From: an uncultured Butyricicoccus sp.
Lineage (GTDB): Bacteria; Bacillota; Clostridia; Oscillospirales; Butyricicoccaceae
Direction of reading: 5' to 3'
Length of the DNA: 19,820 nt
Assembly (NCBI GenBank): GCA_900547195.1
Contig: URFQ01000047.1
Location: 1-19,820, forward strand
The notes below the pieces were generated by a model. That model saw nothing but the letters and a program-made list of their open reading frames with translations. It made no database searches and was not told the origin of the DNA. Position 1 is the first letter of the stretch. Each line of letters begins with the position of its first letter. The translations under genes and the position numbers were made by a program. Below are positions 12,716-19,820 of this stretch, piece after piece.

Positions 12716-13846
12716 ATGCAAGCGCTGGTTTACAAACACCAAAAAGAACTGCGGCAGGGGTATACGACCGGTTCCTGCGCCGCCGCGGCGGCGCAGGCGG
12801 CGGCGATGCTGCTGCTTACCGGGCAAGCGCCCGGGCGGATTACCCTGCATACTCCAAAAGGGGATGACCTCCATCTGACCCCGGAGTGTTGCCATATGGA
12901 TGGTGTGGCCGCGGTCTGCGCCATCCGCAAAGACAGCGGCGACGACCCGGATGTGACGAACGGCATCCGCATCTTTGCGTCAGTCTCCAAACTGGATGAG
13001 GGCGTTCAGATTGAGGGCGGCACAGGCATTGGCCGCGTGACCCGCCCCGGGCTGGCGAACCCGGTCGGCGAAGCGGCCATCAATCCCGGGCCGCGTGCGC
13101 AGATAATCGCCGCGGCCGAAAGGACGGCGCTGCTCTGCGGCTACGACGGCGGCTTCCGTGTGGTCATCTCAGCGGAAAACGGCGAGGAAATCGCAAAACA
13201 GACCTATAACGGCCACCTCGGCGTGGTAGGCGGCATCTCGATCCTGGGCACAAGCGGCATTGTGGAGCCCATGAGCGAGGCCGCCATTATGGAGACCACC
13301 CATTTGGAACTGGACAGCGTGTACGCCTCCGGACAGCGCATTGCTTTTTTGTGCCCGGGAAATTACGGTGCGGATTTCGCGCGGGATACGCTGGGGCTGG
13401 ATCTGGAACGCGCGGTCAAAAGCTCCAATTTTATCGGGGACGCGATTGATTACGCGGCCTATAAGGGATTTGCAAAAATCCTGCTCATCGGCCATGCGGG
13501 CAAGCTGGTCAAGCTGGCGGCAGGCGTGATGAACACCCATTCTTCGGTTGCGGACGGCAGGCAGGAGGTTTTTACTGCCTACGCTGCGCTGTGCGGCGCG
13601 CCGAGGGAAACGCTCGAAGGGCTGATGAACGCGATTACGGTCGATGCGTGCATCGATTTGCTTGATCAGGCCGGGCTGCGCGAGGAAGTGCTCGCGCGCA
13701 TTGGAAAGGCAATCGAAATGCGGCTGGCGGCGCGTGTGCGCGGCAAGTGCAGCATTGAATATATGACATTTACCAACCGATATGGCATGCTGGTTCATTC
13801 GGCCGGCGCGCCCGAACTTTGCAAAGAACTACAGGAGTGCTTATGA
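12716..13846 (+). CDS. cbiD: Cobalt-precorrin-5B (C1)-methyltransferase CbiD
   Basis: A 376-residue soluble protein. ATG 12716 is chosen over the in-frame ATG at 12695 because AAGGAAGG lies seven bases before it, while 12695 falls in the terminator tail. The N-terminus has the diagnostic RQGYTTGSCAAAAAQAA; GTGIGRVTRPGL, SILGTSGIVEPMSE and GNYGADFARD follow, all typical of CbiD. It methylates C1 of cobalt-precorrin-5B with S-adenosylmethionine in the oxygen-independent B12 route, after CbiG. It opens the synthesis operon and its stop overlaps the cbiL start as ATGA. Confidence 0.95.
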   Translation: MQALVYKHQKELRQGYTTGSCAAAAAQAAAMLLLTGQAPGRITLHTPKGDDLHLTPECCHMDGVAAVCAIRKDSGDDPDVTNGIRIFASVSKLDEGVQIEGGTGIGRVTRPGLANPVGEAAINPGPRAQIIAAAERTALLCGYDGGFRVVISAENGEEIAKQTYNGHLGVVGGISILGTSGIVEPMSEAAIMETTHLELDSVYASGQRIAFLCPGNYGADFARDTLGLDLERAVKSSNFIGDAIDYAAYKGFAKILLIGHAGKLVKLAAGVMNTHSSVADGRQEVFTAYAALCGAPRETLEGLMNAITVDACIDLLDQAGLREEVLARIGKAIEMRLAARVRGKCSIEYMTFTNRYGMLVHSAGAPELCKELQECL

Positions 13847-14535
13847 ACAAGGGGATTTTATATGGAATTGGGGTCGGTCCCGGAGACCCGGAGCTGATGA
13901 CCCGCAAGGCGGTGCGTATTATTGAAGAATGCGACATCATCGCAGCGCCACAGTCCGAGGGCAACGACAAGACCGCGATGTTGATTGCGGCGGAGTTCGT
14001 CAAGGACAAGCCGGTGATGTACTGCGACATGCCGATGACGCGCGACAAGGCGTTGATGGATGAGAGCCACGACAGGGCGGCGGACGACATCTGCGCCCTG
14101 CTTGACGCAGGCAAGACGGTCGTGTTCCTGACGCTCGGTGACCCCACAATCTACTCGACCTACTGGTATGTGCACAAACGCGTGCTCGCACGCGGCTATG
14201 ATGCGCGGCTGGTGCCGGGCGTGCCATCGTTCTGCGCGGCGGCTGCTGCGGCGGGTGTGGCGCTTGTGGAGGGAAACGAAATGGTGCATGTCGTTCCGGC
14301 GTCCCATACGAGCACCGACGAGGGCCTCAGCCTGCCCGGCACCAAAGTGCTGATGAAAGCGGGGCGTTCGATTCTGGATGTGCGTGAAAAGCTGCGCGCG
14401 TCCGGCAAGCTGGCGGGCTCGGTGCTCATCGAGCGTGCAACCATGCAAGGCGAGCGCGTTGTCAAGAATCTGGACGAACTGGACGACCCGGCCGGATATT
14501 TTTCCATCATTATTGTCAAGGAGGGGCAGGCATGA
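13843..14535 (+). CDS. cbiL: Cobalt-precorrin-2 C20-methyltransferase CbiL
   Basis: A 230-residue SAM-dependent methyltransferase of the tetrapyrrole methylase family. ATG 13843 overlaps the cbiD stop (ATGA) and follows AGGAG; an in-frame start at 13819 would lie within cbiD and lacks a ribosome site. Motifs: GIGVGPGDPELMTRKAVRII at the N-terminus, TLGDPTIYSTYWYVHKRV in the middle, and VPGVPSFCAAAAAAGVAL. The TIYSTYWYVH segment is characteristic of the CbiL/CobI type and separates it from the other methylases here. It adds the C20 methyl group to cobalt-factor II/precorrin-2, the first ring methylation after cobalt insertion. CbiL usually matches this length. Confidence 0.93.
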   Translation: MNKGILYGIGVGPGDPELMTRKAVRIIEECDIIAAPQSEGNDKTAMLIAAEFVKDKPVMYCDMPMTRDKALMDESHDRAADDICALLDAGKTVVFLTLGDPTIYSTYWYVHKRVLARGYDARLVPGVPSFCAAAAAAGVALVEGNEMVHVVPASHTSTDEGLSLPGTKVLMKAGRSILDVREKLRASGKLAGSVLIERATMQGERVVKNLDELDDPAGYFSIIIVKEGQA

Positions 14536-15287
14536 TTTACTTTGTTGGCGCGGGCTCGGGAGCTCCTGATCTCATTACCGTGCGCGGCGCAAAGCTGCTC
14601 GGCGAAGCGGACGTGATCGTTTACGCGGGCTCGCTGGTCAATCCGGCGTTGCTCGATTATAAAAAAGAGGGCTGTGAGGTTTATAACAGCGCAAAAATGA
14701 CGCTCGAGGAGATTATGGACGTGATGGTGCCCGCCGCTAAGGCCGGCAAGCTGGTCGTGCGTCTGCACACCGGCGACCCCTGCGTCTATGGCGCGCACCG
14801 CGAGCAGATGGATGTGCTCGACCGCGAGGGGCTGTCCTACGAAGTTGTGCCGGGCGTGTCGTCGTTCTGCGGCGCGGCGGCGGCGCTGAAGGCCGAGTAC
14901 ACCCTGCCGGATGTGTCGCAGACCGTCATCCTGACCCGTATGGAGGGCCGGACCCCGGTGCCGTCCAAGGAGAAAATCGAGCTGCTGGCCGCGCATCAGG
15001 CGACGATGGTGATCTTCCTGTCCGCGGGCCAGCTCGATAAGCTGAGCGAGCGCCTGATTGAAGGCGGCTACACCGCGGAGACTCCTGCCGCGATCGTCTA
15101 CAAGGCCACCTGGCCGGATGAGAAGGTCATCCGCACCACGGTTGGCGGGCTGGCGCGCGAAGCAAAGGAGAACAACATCACCAAGACCGCGCTCATCACG
15201 GTCGGCGGCTTCCTCGGCCATGAGTACGAGCGTTCCAAGCTGTACGATCCCACCTTTACGACCGAATTCCGCGAGGCGAGCCAGTGA
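14532..15287 (+). CDS. cbiF: Cobalt-precorrin-4 C11-methyltransferase CbiF
   Basis: A 251-residue tetrapyrrole methylase whose ATG overlaps the cbiL stop (ATGA), with AAGGAGGGG just before. Diagnostic parts are YFVGAGSGAPDLITVRGAKL, VIVYAGSLVNPALL, RLHTGDPCVYGAHREQMDVL and VPGVSSFCGAAAALKAEYTL. The YAGSLVNP and GDPxxYGAxxEQ segments distinguish CbiF/CobM from other family members. It methylates C11 of cobalt-precorrin-4. It sits between CbiL and CbiG in a fully coupled run. Confidence 0.95.
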   Translation: MIYFVGAGSGAPDLITVRGAKLLGEADVIVYAGSLVNPALLDYKKEGCEVYNSAKMTLEEIMDVMVPAAKAGKLVVRLHTGDPCVYGAHREQMDVLDREGLSYEVVPGVSSFCGAAAALKAEYTLPDVSQTVILTRMEGRTPVPSKEKIELLAAHQATMVIFLSAGQLDKLSERLIEGGYTAETPAAIVYKATWPDEKVIRTTVGGLAREAKENNITKTALITVGGFLGHEYERSKLYDPTFTTEFREASQ

Positions 15288-16300
15288 TCTGGGGGAAAAT
15301 TATTTCGTTTACGGGCCGTGGCGCGGAGACCGGGCGGCGCATCCGGGCGCTGCTGCCGGACGCGCGTATCGAGTTGTATGCCCGCGGCGAGGATGGCTCG
15401 CTGCGGCAGACCATTTTGACGCGCATGGTGCAGCAGGCCATGGTTGATTGCAGCCTCATTGTGTTCGTCGGCGCGACCGGCATCGCCGTGCGTTCGATCG
15501 CCCCGTATTTGCAGGGCAAGGCTTACGATCCTGCTGTGCTCGTGGTGGATGAAAACGCAAAATTTGTAATCTCGCTGGTGTCCGGCCATCTGGGGGGCGC
15601 GAATGCGCTCGCGCAGCGCTTGGCAGATGGCCTGGGCGCGCAGGCGGTCATCACGACCGCGACTGACGGCCGCGGCGTGTTCGCGGTCGATACCTGGGCG
15701 AAAAAGCAGCGCTGTGCGGTCATGGAGACTGGACAGATCAAATATATCTCAGCGGCGCTTCTGCGCGGCGAGACGGTCGGCATGCAGTCTGATTATCCGA
15801 TTGAGGGCGCGCTGCCGCGCTGCATCCATGCGAACGGTGCAGCCGAAACCGGCTTTACGGTCGCGCGGAATACAAAGGCGCAGCCGTACCCGCACACGCT
15901 GCATCTGGTGCCGCGCATCGTTCATCTCGGCATCGGATGCCGCAGAGGCACGCCGGAGGAGGTTATTGAGCGCGCCGTGCATGCGGCGCTGGACGAAAAC
16001 AGCGTAGATTTTGCAGCGCTTTGCGGGGCAGCGTCGATTGATGTGAAAAAAAACGAGGAGGGGCTGTGCGCGTTCTGCACAAAACACGGCCTGCCGTTCA
16101 CGACCTACACGGCAGATGAGCTGATGGCGGTGGAGGGCGGGTTTTCCTCGTCGGAATTTGTGAAAAAAACGGTCGGCGCGGACAATGTCTGTGAGCGCGC
16201 GGCCGTGAAGGACGCGGGCGGTAAACTGATCGCGCACCGCAGGGCGCAGGACGGTGTGACCGTTGCGCTGGCGGAAGAAAACTGGAGGGTGTTGTTTTGA
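15284..16300 (+). CDS. cbiG: Cobalt-precorrin-5A hydrolase CbiG
   Basis: A 338-residue protein beginning with GTG at 15284, overlapping the cbiF stop as GTGA. The central domain has FVGATGIAVRSIAPYL (from about residue 61), DPAVLVVDENAKFVISLVSGHLGGANALA and ITTATDGRG. The C-terminal domain has HLGIGCRRGTPEEVIERAV and later EGGFSSSEFVKKTVGADNVCE, both normal for CbiG. It opens the delta-lactone of cobalt-precorrin-5A and releases acetaldehyde, which lets CbiD methylate C1. Its presence marks the anaerobic route. The length is close to that of stand-alone CbiG. Its stop overlaps the hemA start as TTGA, with GGAGGG in its own 3' end serving hemA. Confidence 0.94.
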   Translation: MIWGKIISFTGRGAETGRRIRALLPDARIELYARGEDGSLRQTILTRMVQQAMVDCSLIVFVGATGIAVRSIAPYLQGKAYDPAVLVVDENAKFVISLVSGHLGGANALAQRLADGLGAQAVITTATDGRGVFAVDTWAKKQRCAVMETGQIKYISAALLRGETVGMQSDYPIEGALPRCIHANGAAETGFTVARNTKAQPYPHTLHLVPRIVHLGIGCRRGTPEEVIERAVHAALDENSVDFAALCGAASIDVKKNEEGLCAFCTKHGLPFTTYTADELMAVEGGFSSSEFVKKTVGADNVCERAAVKDAGGKLIAHRRAQDGVTVALAEENWRVLF

Positions 16301-17493
16301 ATCTGCAAATGATCGGCATTGATTTTCAAGGTGCGGATATCGCACAGAGAGAACCTTTGTCCTTTGTGAAAAGCAAGGTTCTCAGCATTCTGCCCGAGAT
16401 TGCAGCTGCGGACAGGGTAGAAGCGTGCGCCCTGCTCGCCACCTGCAACCGCACGGAATTGTATATTCATACGTCCGGCCCGGTGGATGCGCTGCGGCTG
16501 CTGACCGCGGCGGCGGGCGTGGAAGCGGAGGACTATCGTGCTGTTGCCACTCTATGCAGGGGTGAGGACATGGTGCGGCATGTGATAGAGGTTGCCTCCG
16601 GACTCAAATCGCAGATCTTTGGCGACGATCAGATCGTCACGCAGATGCGCGCCGCGCTCGAGCTGGCGCGTGAAGCAAAAACGACCGACAGTGTGATCGA
16701 CACCCTGCTGCGCCGCGCGGTGACGGCGGGCAAGCGCGTGAAAACCGAAACCCGGCTGTCCGGCGTACCGTCTTCGGCGGCAGCCTGCGGCGTGCACAAG
16801 GCGCAGCTGCATTTTGGTTCGCTGAAGGGCAGGCGCGCGGTCGTGATCGGCAACGGCGAAATGGGCCGTTTGGCGGCGACGCTGCTGCGCGAGGCTGGCT
16901 GCGATGTGACGATCACGCTGCGCTCGTACCGCCACGGCGAGACCATCGTTCCGGCGGGCTGCAAAACGCACGCTTACGATGATCGCTGTGCGCTGATTGA
17001 CGGCGCGGATATCACCTTCAGCGCCACGACCAGCCCGCACTACACGCTTTCAGCTGAGCAGATCCGGGCGATGGAGCGCCCGCCGCGCCTGCTGGTCGAT
17101 CTGGCTATGCCGCGCGACATCGACAGCGCGGCAGCGGATGACCCGCGCGTGACCATGTGGAACCTCGACGACCTCGGGCGGCTCGAGGACGAGAACGCCG
17201 GGGAGCGCGCGCATGCAAAGGCGCTTGTGGATGAGGCCTGCGCAGAGTTTAAGGCGTGGTACGCCTATCGTGAAGCGCTTCCGGTCATCGCGGAACTGAA
17301 GGACGTTGCCGCCGAGCGCGTGCATTACGACCACGGCTACCTCGACCTGGCGGACGGGAGCGATGTGGACAGCTTGGTCTCGCTTGCAGTGGCCAAAACG
17401 GTCGATATGCTGCTGGGCGGCATGAAGGATATTATTAGCCCCGAGCGGCTCGCGGGCTGTCTCAAGCATATTAAGAAAGGATGCGGCAAATGA
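16297..17493 (+). CDS. hemA: Glutamyl-tRNA reductase HemA
   Basis: A 398-residue protein with a TTG start at 16297 that overlaps the cbiG stop as TTGA. GGAGGG seven bases upstream favours TTG over the ATG at 16309. The catalytic cysteine is Cys50 in LLATCNRTELYIH. Other parts are SGLKSQIFGDDQIVTQ, RRAVTAGKRVKTETRL, a nucleotide-binding VVIGNGEMGRLAATLL and LLVDLAMPRDID. The length is slightly below the common ~420 residues, and the usual G-x-x-H-x-T-A-P N-terminal motif is diverged to GIDFQGAD. It reduces Glu-tRNA to glutamate-1-semialdehyde, the entry to tetrapyrroles. Being inside the cbi operon, it ties precursor supply to B12 synthesis. Confidence 0.94.
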   Translation: MNLQMIGIDFQGADIAQREPLSFVKSKVLSILPEIAAADRVEACALLATCNRTELYIHTSGPVDALRLLTAAAGVEAEDYRAVATLCRGEDMVRHVIEVASGLKSQIFGDDQIVTQMRAALELAREAKTTDSVIDTLLRRAVTAGKRVKTETRLSGVPSSAAACGVHKAQLHFGSLKGRRAVVIGNGEMGRLAATLLREAGCDVTITLRSYRHGETIVPAGCKTHAYDDRCALIDGADITFSATTSPHYTLSAEQIRAMERPPRLLVDLAMPRDIDSAAADDPRVTMWNLDDLGRLEDENAGERAHAKALVDEACAEFKAWYAYREALPVIAELKDVAAERVHYDHGYLDLADGSDVDSLVSLAVAKTVDMLLGGMKDIISPERLAGCLKHIKKGCGK

Positions 17494-18215
17494 AGCTGTA
17501 TGTGATAGGAATCGGTCCAGGCGGCGAGGAGCAGATGACTCTGCGCGCGGTGCGCGCGCTGGCGCAGTGCGACTGCGTGGCCGGATATGGCCTGTATTTG
17601 GATCTCATAGAAAGCCTTATTGGGGACAAAGAACGGATCCAGACCGGCATGATGCGCGAGGTGGACCGCTGTGCAGCGGCGCGCGACGCAGCGCTTGCCG
17701 GTAAGACGGTCGCGGTGATTTCGTCGGGCGATGCGGGCGTTTACGGCATGGCTGGGTTGATGTTTGAGCTGTGCGAGAATACCGGCATCGAGATCGAGGT
17801 CGTGCCCGGCATCACAGCCGCCTGCTCGGGCGGCGCGGTGCTTGGCTCGCCTCTAACCTGCGATTTTGCAGCCATCTCTCTGTCTGACCTGCTGACCCCG
17901 TGGGAGGTCATTGAAAAGCGTGTGCTGCATGCCGCGCAGGGCGATCTTGCCATGGCGCTCTACAATCCGGCGAGCAAGAAACGCACCGGTCATTTGCAAA
18001 AGGTGTGCGACATCATCCTGACCGCGCAGCCGCCTGAGACCGTATGCGGTCTGGTGCGCAACATCGGCCGCGAGGGCGAGGAGTTCACGCTTACGACCCT
18101 CGGCGCGCTGCGCGACACGCCGGTCGATATGCTGACCACGGTGTTCATTGGCAACAGCCGCACCAAGGTCATCTCGGGCCGCATGGTCACCCCGCGCGGG
18201 TATCGCGGCGTATGA
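17490..18215 (+). CDS. cbiH: Cobalt-precorrin-3 C17-methyltransferase CbiH
   Basis: A 241-residue tetrapyrrole methylase. ATG 17490 overlaps the hemA stop (ATGA) and is nine bases after AAGAAAGG; the in-frame ATG at 17481 sits directly on that ribosome site. Motifs are YVIGIGPGGEEQMTLRAVRA, VAGYGLYLDLIESLIG, ISSGDAGVYGMAGLMFEL, VVPGITAACSGGAVLGSPL and ALYNPASKKRTGHL. The SSGDAGVYGMA and YNPASKKR segments are specific for CbiH/CobJ. It methylates C17 and carries out ring contraction in the oxygen-independent pathway. No extra C-terminal iron-sulfur domain is present, so it is the short type. Confidence 0.94.
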   Translation: MKLYVIGIGPGGEEQMTLRAVRALAQCDCVAGYGLYLDLIESLIGDKERIQTGMMREVDRCAAARDAALAGKTVAVISSGDAGVYGMAGLMFELCENTGIEIEVVPGITAACSGGAVLGSPLTCDFAAISLSDLLTPWEVIEKRVLHAAQGDLAMALYNPASKKRTGHLQKVCDIILTAQPPETVCGLVRNIGREGEEFTLTTLGALRDTPVDMLTTVFIGNSRTKVISGRMVTPRGYRGV

Positions 18216-19411
18216 AGCTGATTGTATTTTCCGGGACGAGCGAGGGGCACGCCCTGTGCCGGTTTTTGTCCAGCAGGGGACAGGCGGCGGACGTGTTTGT
18301 CGCCACCGGTTACGGCGAAGCGGTCATGGAGCCGCTCACGGGCATCACGGTGCACCGGGGACGGCTGACGGCCGCGCAGATGGCCGGACAGATGGAGGCG
18401 GGCGCGCTTGTCATCGACGCGACGCACCCCTATGCGAGCGAGGTTACGGCGAATATCAAGGCCGCCTGTGCAGAAAGCGGCGCGGAATATTTGCGCCTGC
18501 TGCGCCCGCGCACCCCGGCAGAGGGCGTTAAGACCGTGCAGGACACGGCGGAAGCCGTCGAATGGCTCACAGGGCACGAGGGCAAGGTGCTGCTGACGAC
18601 CGGCAGCAAGGAGCTGGACGCTTACACCGCAATCCCGAATTACGCGGAGCGTCTGTATCCGCGCGTGCTGCCGACCGCAACCGTGCTGCAAAAGTGTGAA
18701 GCGCTCGGTTTCCCAGGCTCGCACATCTTGGCGATGCAGGGGCCGTTCTCGCATGAGATGAACGTCGCGCTGCTGTATCAGACCGATGCGCAGATTCTGG
18801 TCACCAAGGACACCGGCGCTTCGGGCGGCTTTGCCGAAAAGCTGAGCGCCGCCTGTGAGACCGGCGCGACCGTGCTGGTCATCGCGCGCCCGACCGAAGA
18901 GGAAGGCATGTCGCCCGCGCAGATGCAGGAGTATCTCAAACGGCGGCTGCACCTGACCAACCGCGCCGAGGAAGCCGTGCCGCGGTTCCCGCTGTTTGTG
19001 TCGCTCGCGGATAAGTCCGCGCTCGTCGTGGGCGCGGGCAAGATCGCGGCGCGCCGTATCGGCGTGCTCAAACACTTCGGCGCACAGGTCAAGGTGATTG
19101 CGCCGGAGAAGCGCGCAGAATTTGAAAACGAATGGATCGCCCGCGCGTTTCAAGCAGACGATCTTAAAGGCGTTTGCCTTGCCGTGGCGGCGACCGACGA
19201 CCGCGCCGTCAACCGGCAGGTCAGCGTGCTCTGCGCCGAACGCGGCATTCCGGTCAGCGTGGCGGACTGCGCGGCGGAAAGCACGTTCTTTTTCCCGGCT
19301 GTGTGCGAGGGCGGCAGCCTGATCGCTGGTCTGGTATCCGACGGCTCCGACCATCACGCGGTGTCGGGCATGGCAAAGCGCATCCGGGCGCTTTTGGAGG
19401 AAAACGAATGA
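18212..19411 (+). CDS. cbiJ: Fusion of cobalt-precorrin-6A reductase (CbiJ) and precorrin-2 dehydrogenase (SirC-like)
   Basis: A 399-residue frame; ATG 18212 overlaps the cbiH stop (ATGA), while earlier in-frame codons lie inside cbiH. Residues 1 to about 252 are CbiJ/CobK: LIVFSGTSEGHALCRFL, ALVIDATHPYASEVTANI, VLLTTGSKEL and LVTKDTGASGGFAEKL. Residues about 259 to 399 are the NAD-binding part of SirC/Met8/CysG: FPLFVSLADKSALVVGAGKI, then VCLAVAATDDRAVNRQV, then SVADCAAESTFFFPAV with the conserved Asp352. Part one reduces cobalt-precorrin-6A; part two would oxidise precorrin-2 to sirohydrochlorin. The SirC part is short (about 140 residues) and lacks most of the usual C-terminal helical domain, so chelatase activity is doubtful. 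Its stop overlaps hemC. Confidence 0.9.
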   Translation: MKLIVFSGTSEGHALCRFLSSRGQAADVFVATGYGEAVMEPLTGITVHRGRLTAAQMAGQMEAGALVIDATHPYASEVTANIKAACAESGAEYLRLLRPRTPAEGVKTVQDTAEAVEWLTGHEGKVLLTTGSKELDAYTAIPNYAERLYPRVLPTATVLQKCEALGFPGSHILAMQGPFSHEMNVALLYQTDAQILVTKDTGASGGFAEKLSAACETGATVLVIARPTEEEGMSPAQMQEYLKRRLHLTNRAEEAVPRFPLFVSLADKSALVVGAGKIAARRIGVLKHFGAQVKVIAPEKRAEFENEWIARAFQADDLKGVCLAVAATDDRAVNRQVSVLCAERGIPVSVADCAAESTFFFPAVCEGGSLIAGLVSDGSDHHAVSGMAKRIRALLEENE

Positions 19412-19820
19412 CGATCAAAGTAGGAAGCCGGGATAGCCGGCTCGCCGTGGTGCAGGCCGAGCAGATCATTGCGCAGCTTGCCGTGCCGTGCGAGCTGGTT
19501 ACGATGAAGACCACCGGCGACATGATTTTAGATAAAACGCTCGACAAAGTGGGCGGCAAGGGTCTGTTCGTCAAGGAGCTCGACCGCGCGCTCGCGGAGG
19601 GGCGGGTCGATTTGACTGTGCACAGCCTCAAGGATGTGCCGATGGAGCAGCCCGAGGGCATGCCGCTTGTCGCGTTTTCGGTGCGTGAGGACGCGCGGGA
19701 CGCGCTGGTGCTGCCCGAAGGCGTCACCGAGCACGATTTGACGGGACCCATCGGCTGCGCGTCCGCCAGACGGCGCGTGCAGCTCCGGAAGCTGTTTCCG
19801 GGCGTGGAAATCAAACCCGT
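19408..19820 (+). CDS. hemC: Hydroxymethylbilane synthase HemC (partial, runs off right edge)
   Basis: ATG 19408 overlaps the cbiJ-sirC stop (ATGA) and follows GGAGG. The frame is open to the last base, 137 codons plus two bases, a bit under half of the usual ~300 residues. Clear family motifs are KVGSRDSRLAVVQAEQI, MKTTGD, GGKGLFVKELDRALAEG, HSLKDVP and CASARRRVQLRK. The enzyme joins four porphobilinogens into hydroxymethylbilane. The dipyrromethane-binding cysteine lies beyond the window. With hemA it supplies the tetrapyrrole precursor for the operon. Confidence 0.95.
   Translation, partial: MTIKVGSRDSRLAVVQAEQIIAQLAVPCELVTMKTTGDMILDKTLDKVGGKGLFVKELDRALAEGRVDLTVHSLKDVPMEQPEGMPLVAFSVREDARDALVLPEGVTEHDLTGPIGCASARRRVQLRKLFPGVEIKP

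Noticed and set aside
14196..15221. Minus-strand open frame (341 codons) opposite cbiL and cbiF
   Set aside because: It is a shadow of two well-recognised methyltransferases, with no ribosome site and low-complexity composition.
17990..19357. Long minus-strand open frame (455 codons)
   Set aside because: It is antisense to cbiH and the cbiJ-sirC fusion, whose motifs are unambiguous. The minus-strand product is Arg/His/Ala rich without any family pattern.
1..19820. CRISPR arrays, tRNA or rRNA genes, insertion sequences
   Set aside because: No spaced direct-repeat array, tRNA-like fold, rRNA segment, transposase or integrase motif was recognised on either strand.

Overview
The window looks like a chromosomal piece of an anaerobic, fairly GC-rich Clostridia/Firmicutes bacterium, probably an Oscillospirales-type gut organism. 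This is inferred from strong Shine-Dalgarno sites, sigma-A type promoters, the oxygen-independent (Cbi) cobalamin pathway, a DUF1638/corrinoid methyltransferase cluster and a CbiMN-Q-O cobalt transporter. Species assignment is not possible from the sequence alone. The theme is corrinoid chemistry: cobalt uptake, corrin ring synthesis, and a methyltransferase that probably uses the product.

Layout. (1) 1-3620: a divergent cluster. On the minus strand is a hydantoinase/oxoprolinase-like ASKHA ATPase that runs off the left edge. On the plus strand are a DUF1638 protein and a zinc-site MtaA/uroporphyrinogen decarboxylase-family methyltransferase. (2) 3850-6622: a visibly AT-richer four-gene operon (AraC regulator, EamA exporter, DUF2000 protein, LysE/ArgO-like exporter) that looks horizontally acquired, followed by a gene-poor stretch with two terminators. 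(3) 6971-8149, minus: a PocR-domain AraC regulator, divergent from (4) 8334-11134: a CsoR/RcnR-type metal sensor, an unusual EamA-CbiQ fusion and the ATPase CbiO. A candidate G-tract operator lies at the start of this transcript. (5) 11189-12655: a strong promoter, a cobalamin riboswitch with a terminator, then cbiM and cbiN. (6) 12716 to the right edge: cbiD, cbiL, cbiF, cbiG, hemA, cbiH, a cbiJ-sirC fusion and hemC. Each start after cbiD overlaps the previous stop by four bases (ATGA, GTGA or TTGA).

How they work together. CbiMN, the CbiQ half of the fusion and CbiO should form an ECF-type Co2+ importer. HemA and HemC feed tetrapyrrole precursor, and the SirC half oxidises precorrin-2. CbiL, CbiH, CbiF, CbiG, CbiD and CbiJ then carry out ring methylation, contraction and reduction. 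cbiC, cbiE, cbiT, the cobalt chelatase and the late amidation/adenosylation genes are not in the window and may lie to the right. Control appears split: a metal sensor for the T and A transport components, a B12 riboswitch for CbiMN and, by read-through, for the synthesis genes. A PocR-type regulator sits between the methyltransferase side and the B12 side. The features most worth following are the EamA-CbiQ fusion, the hybrid metal site and dyad of the CsoR/RcnR protein, the CbiJ-SirC fusion, and the undefined substrate of the DUF1638/methyltransferase cluster.
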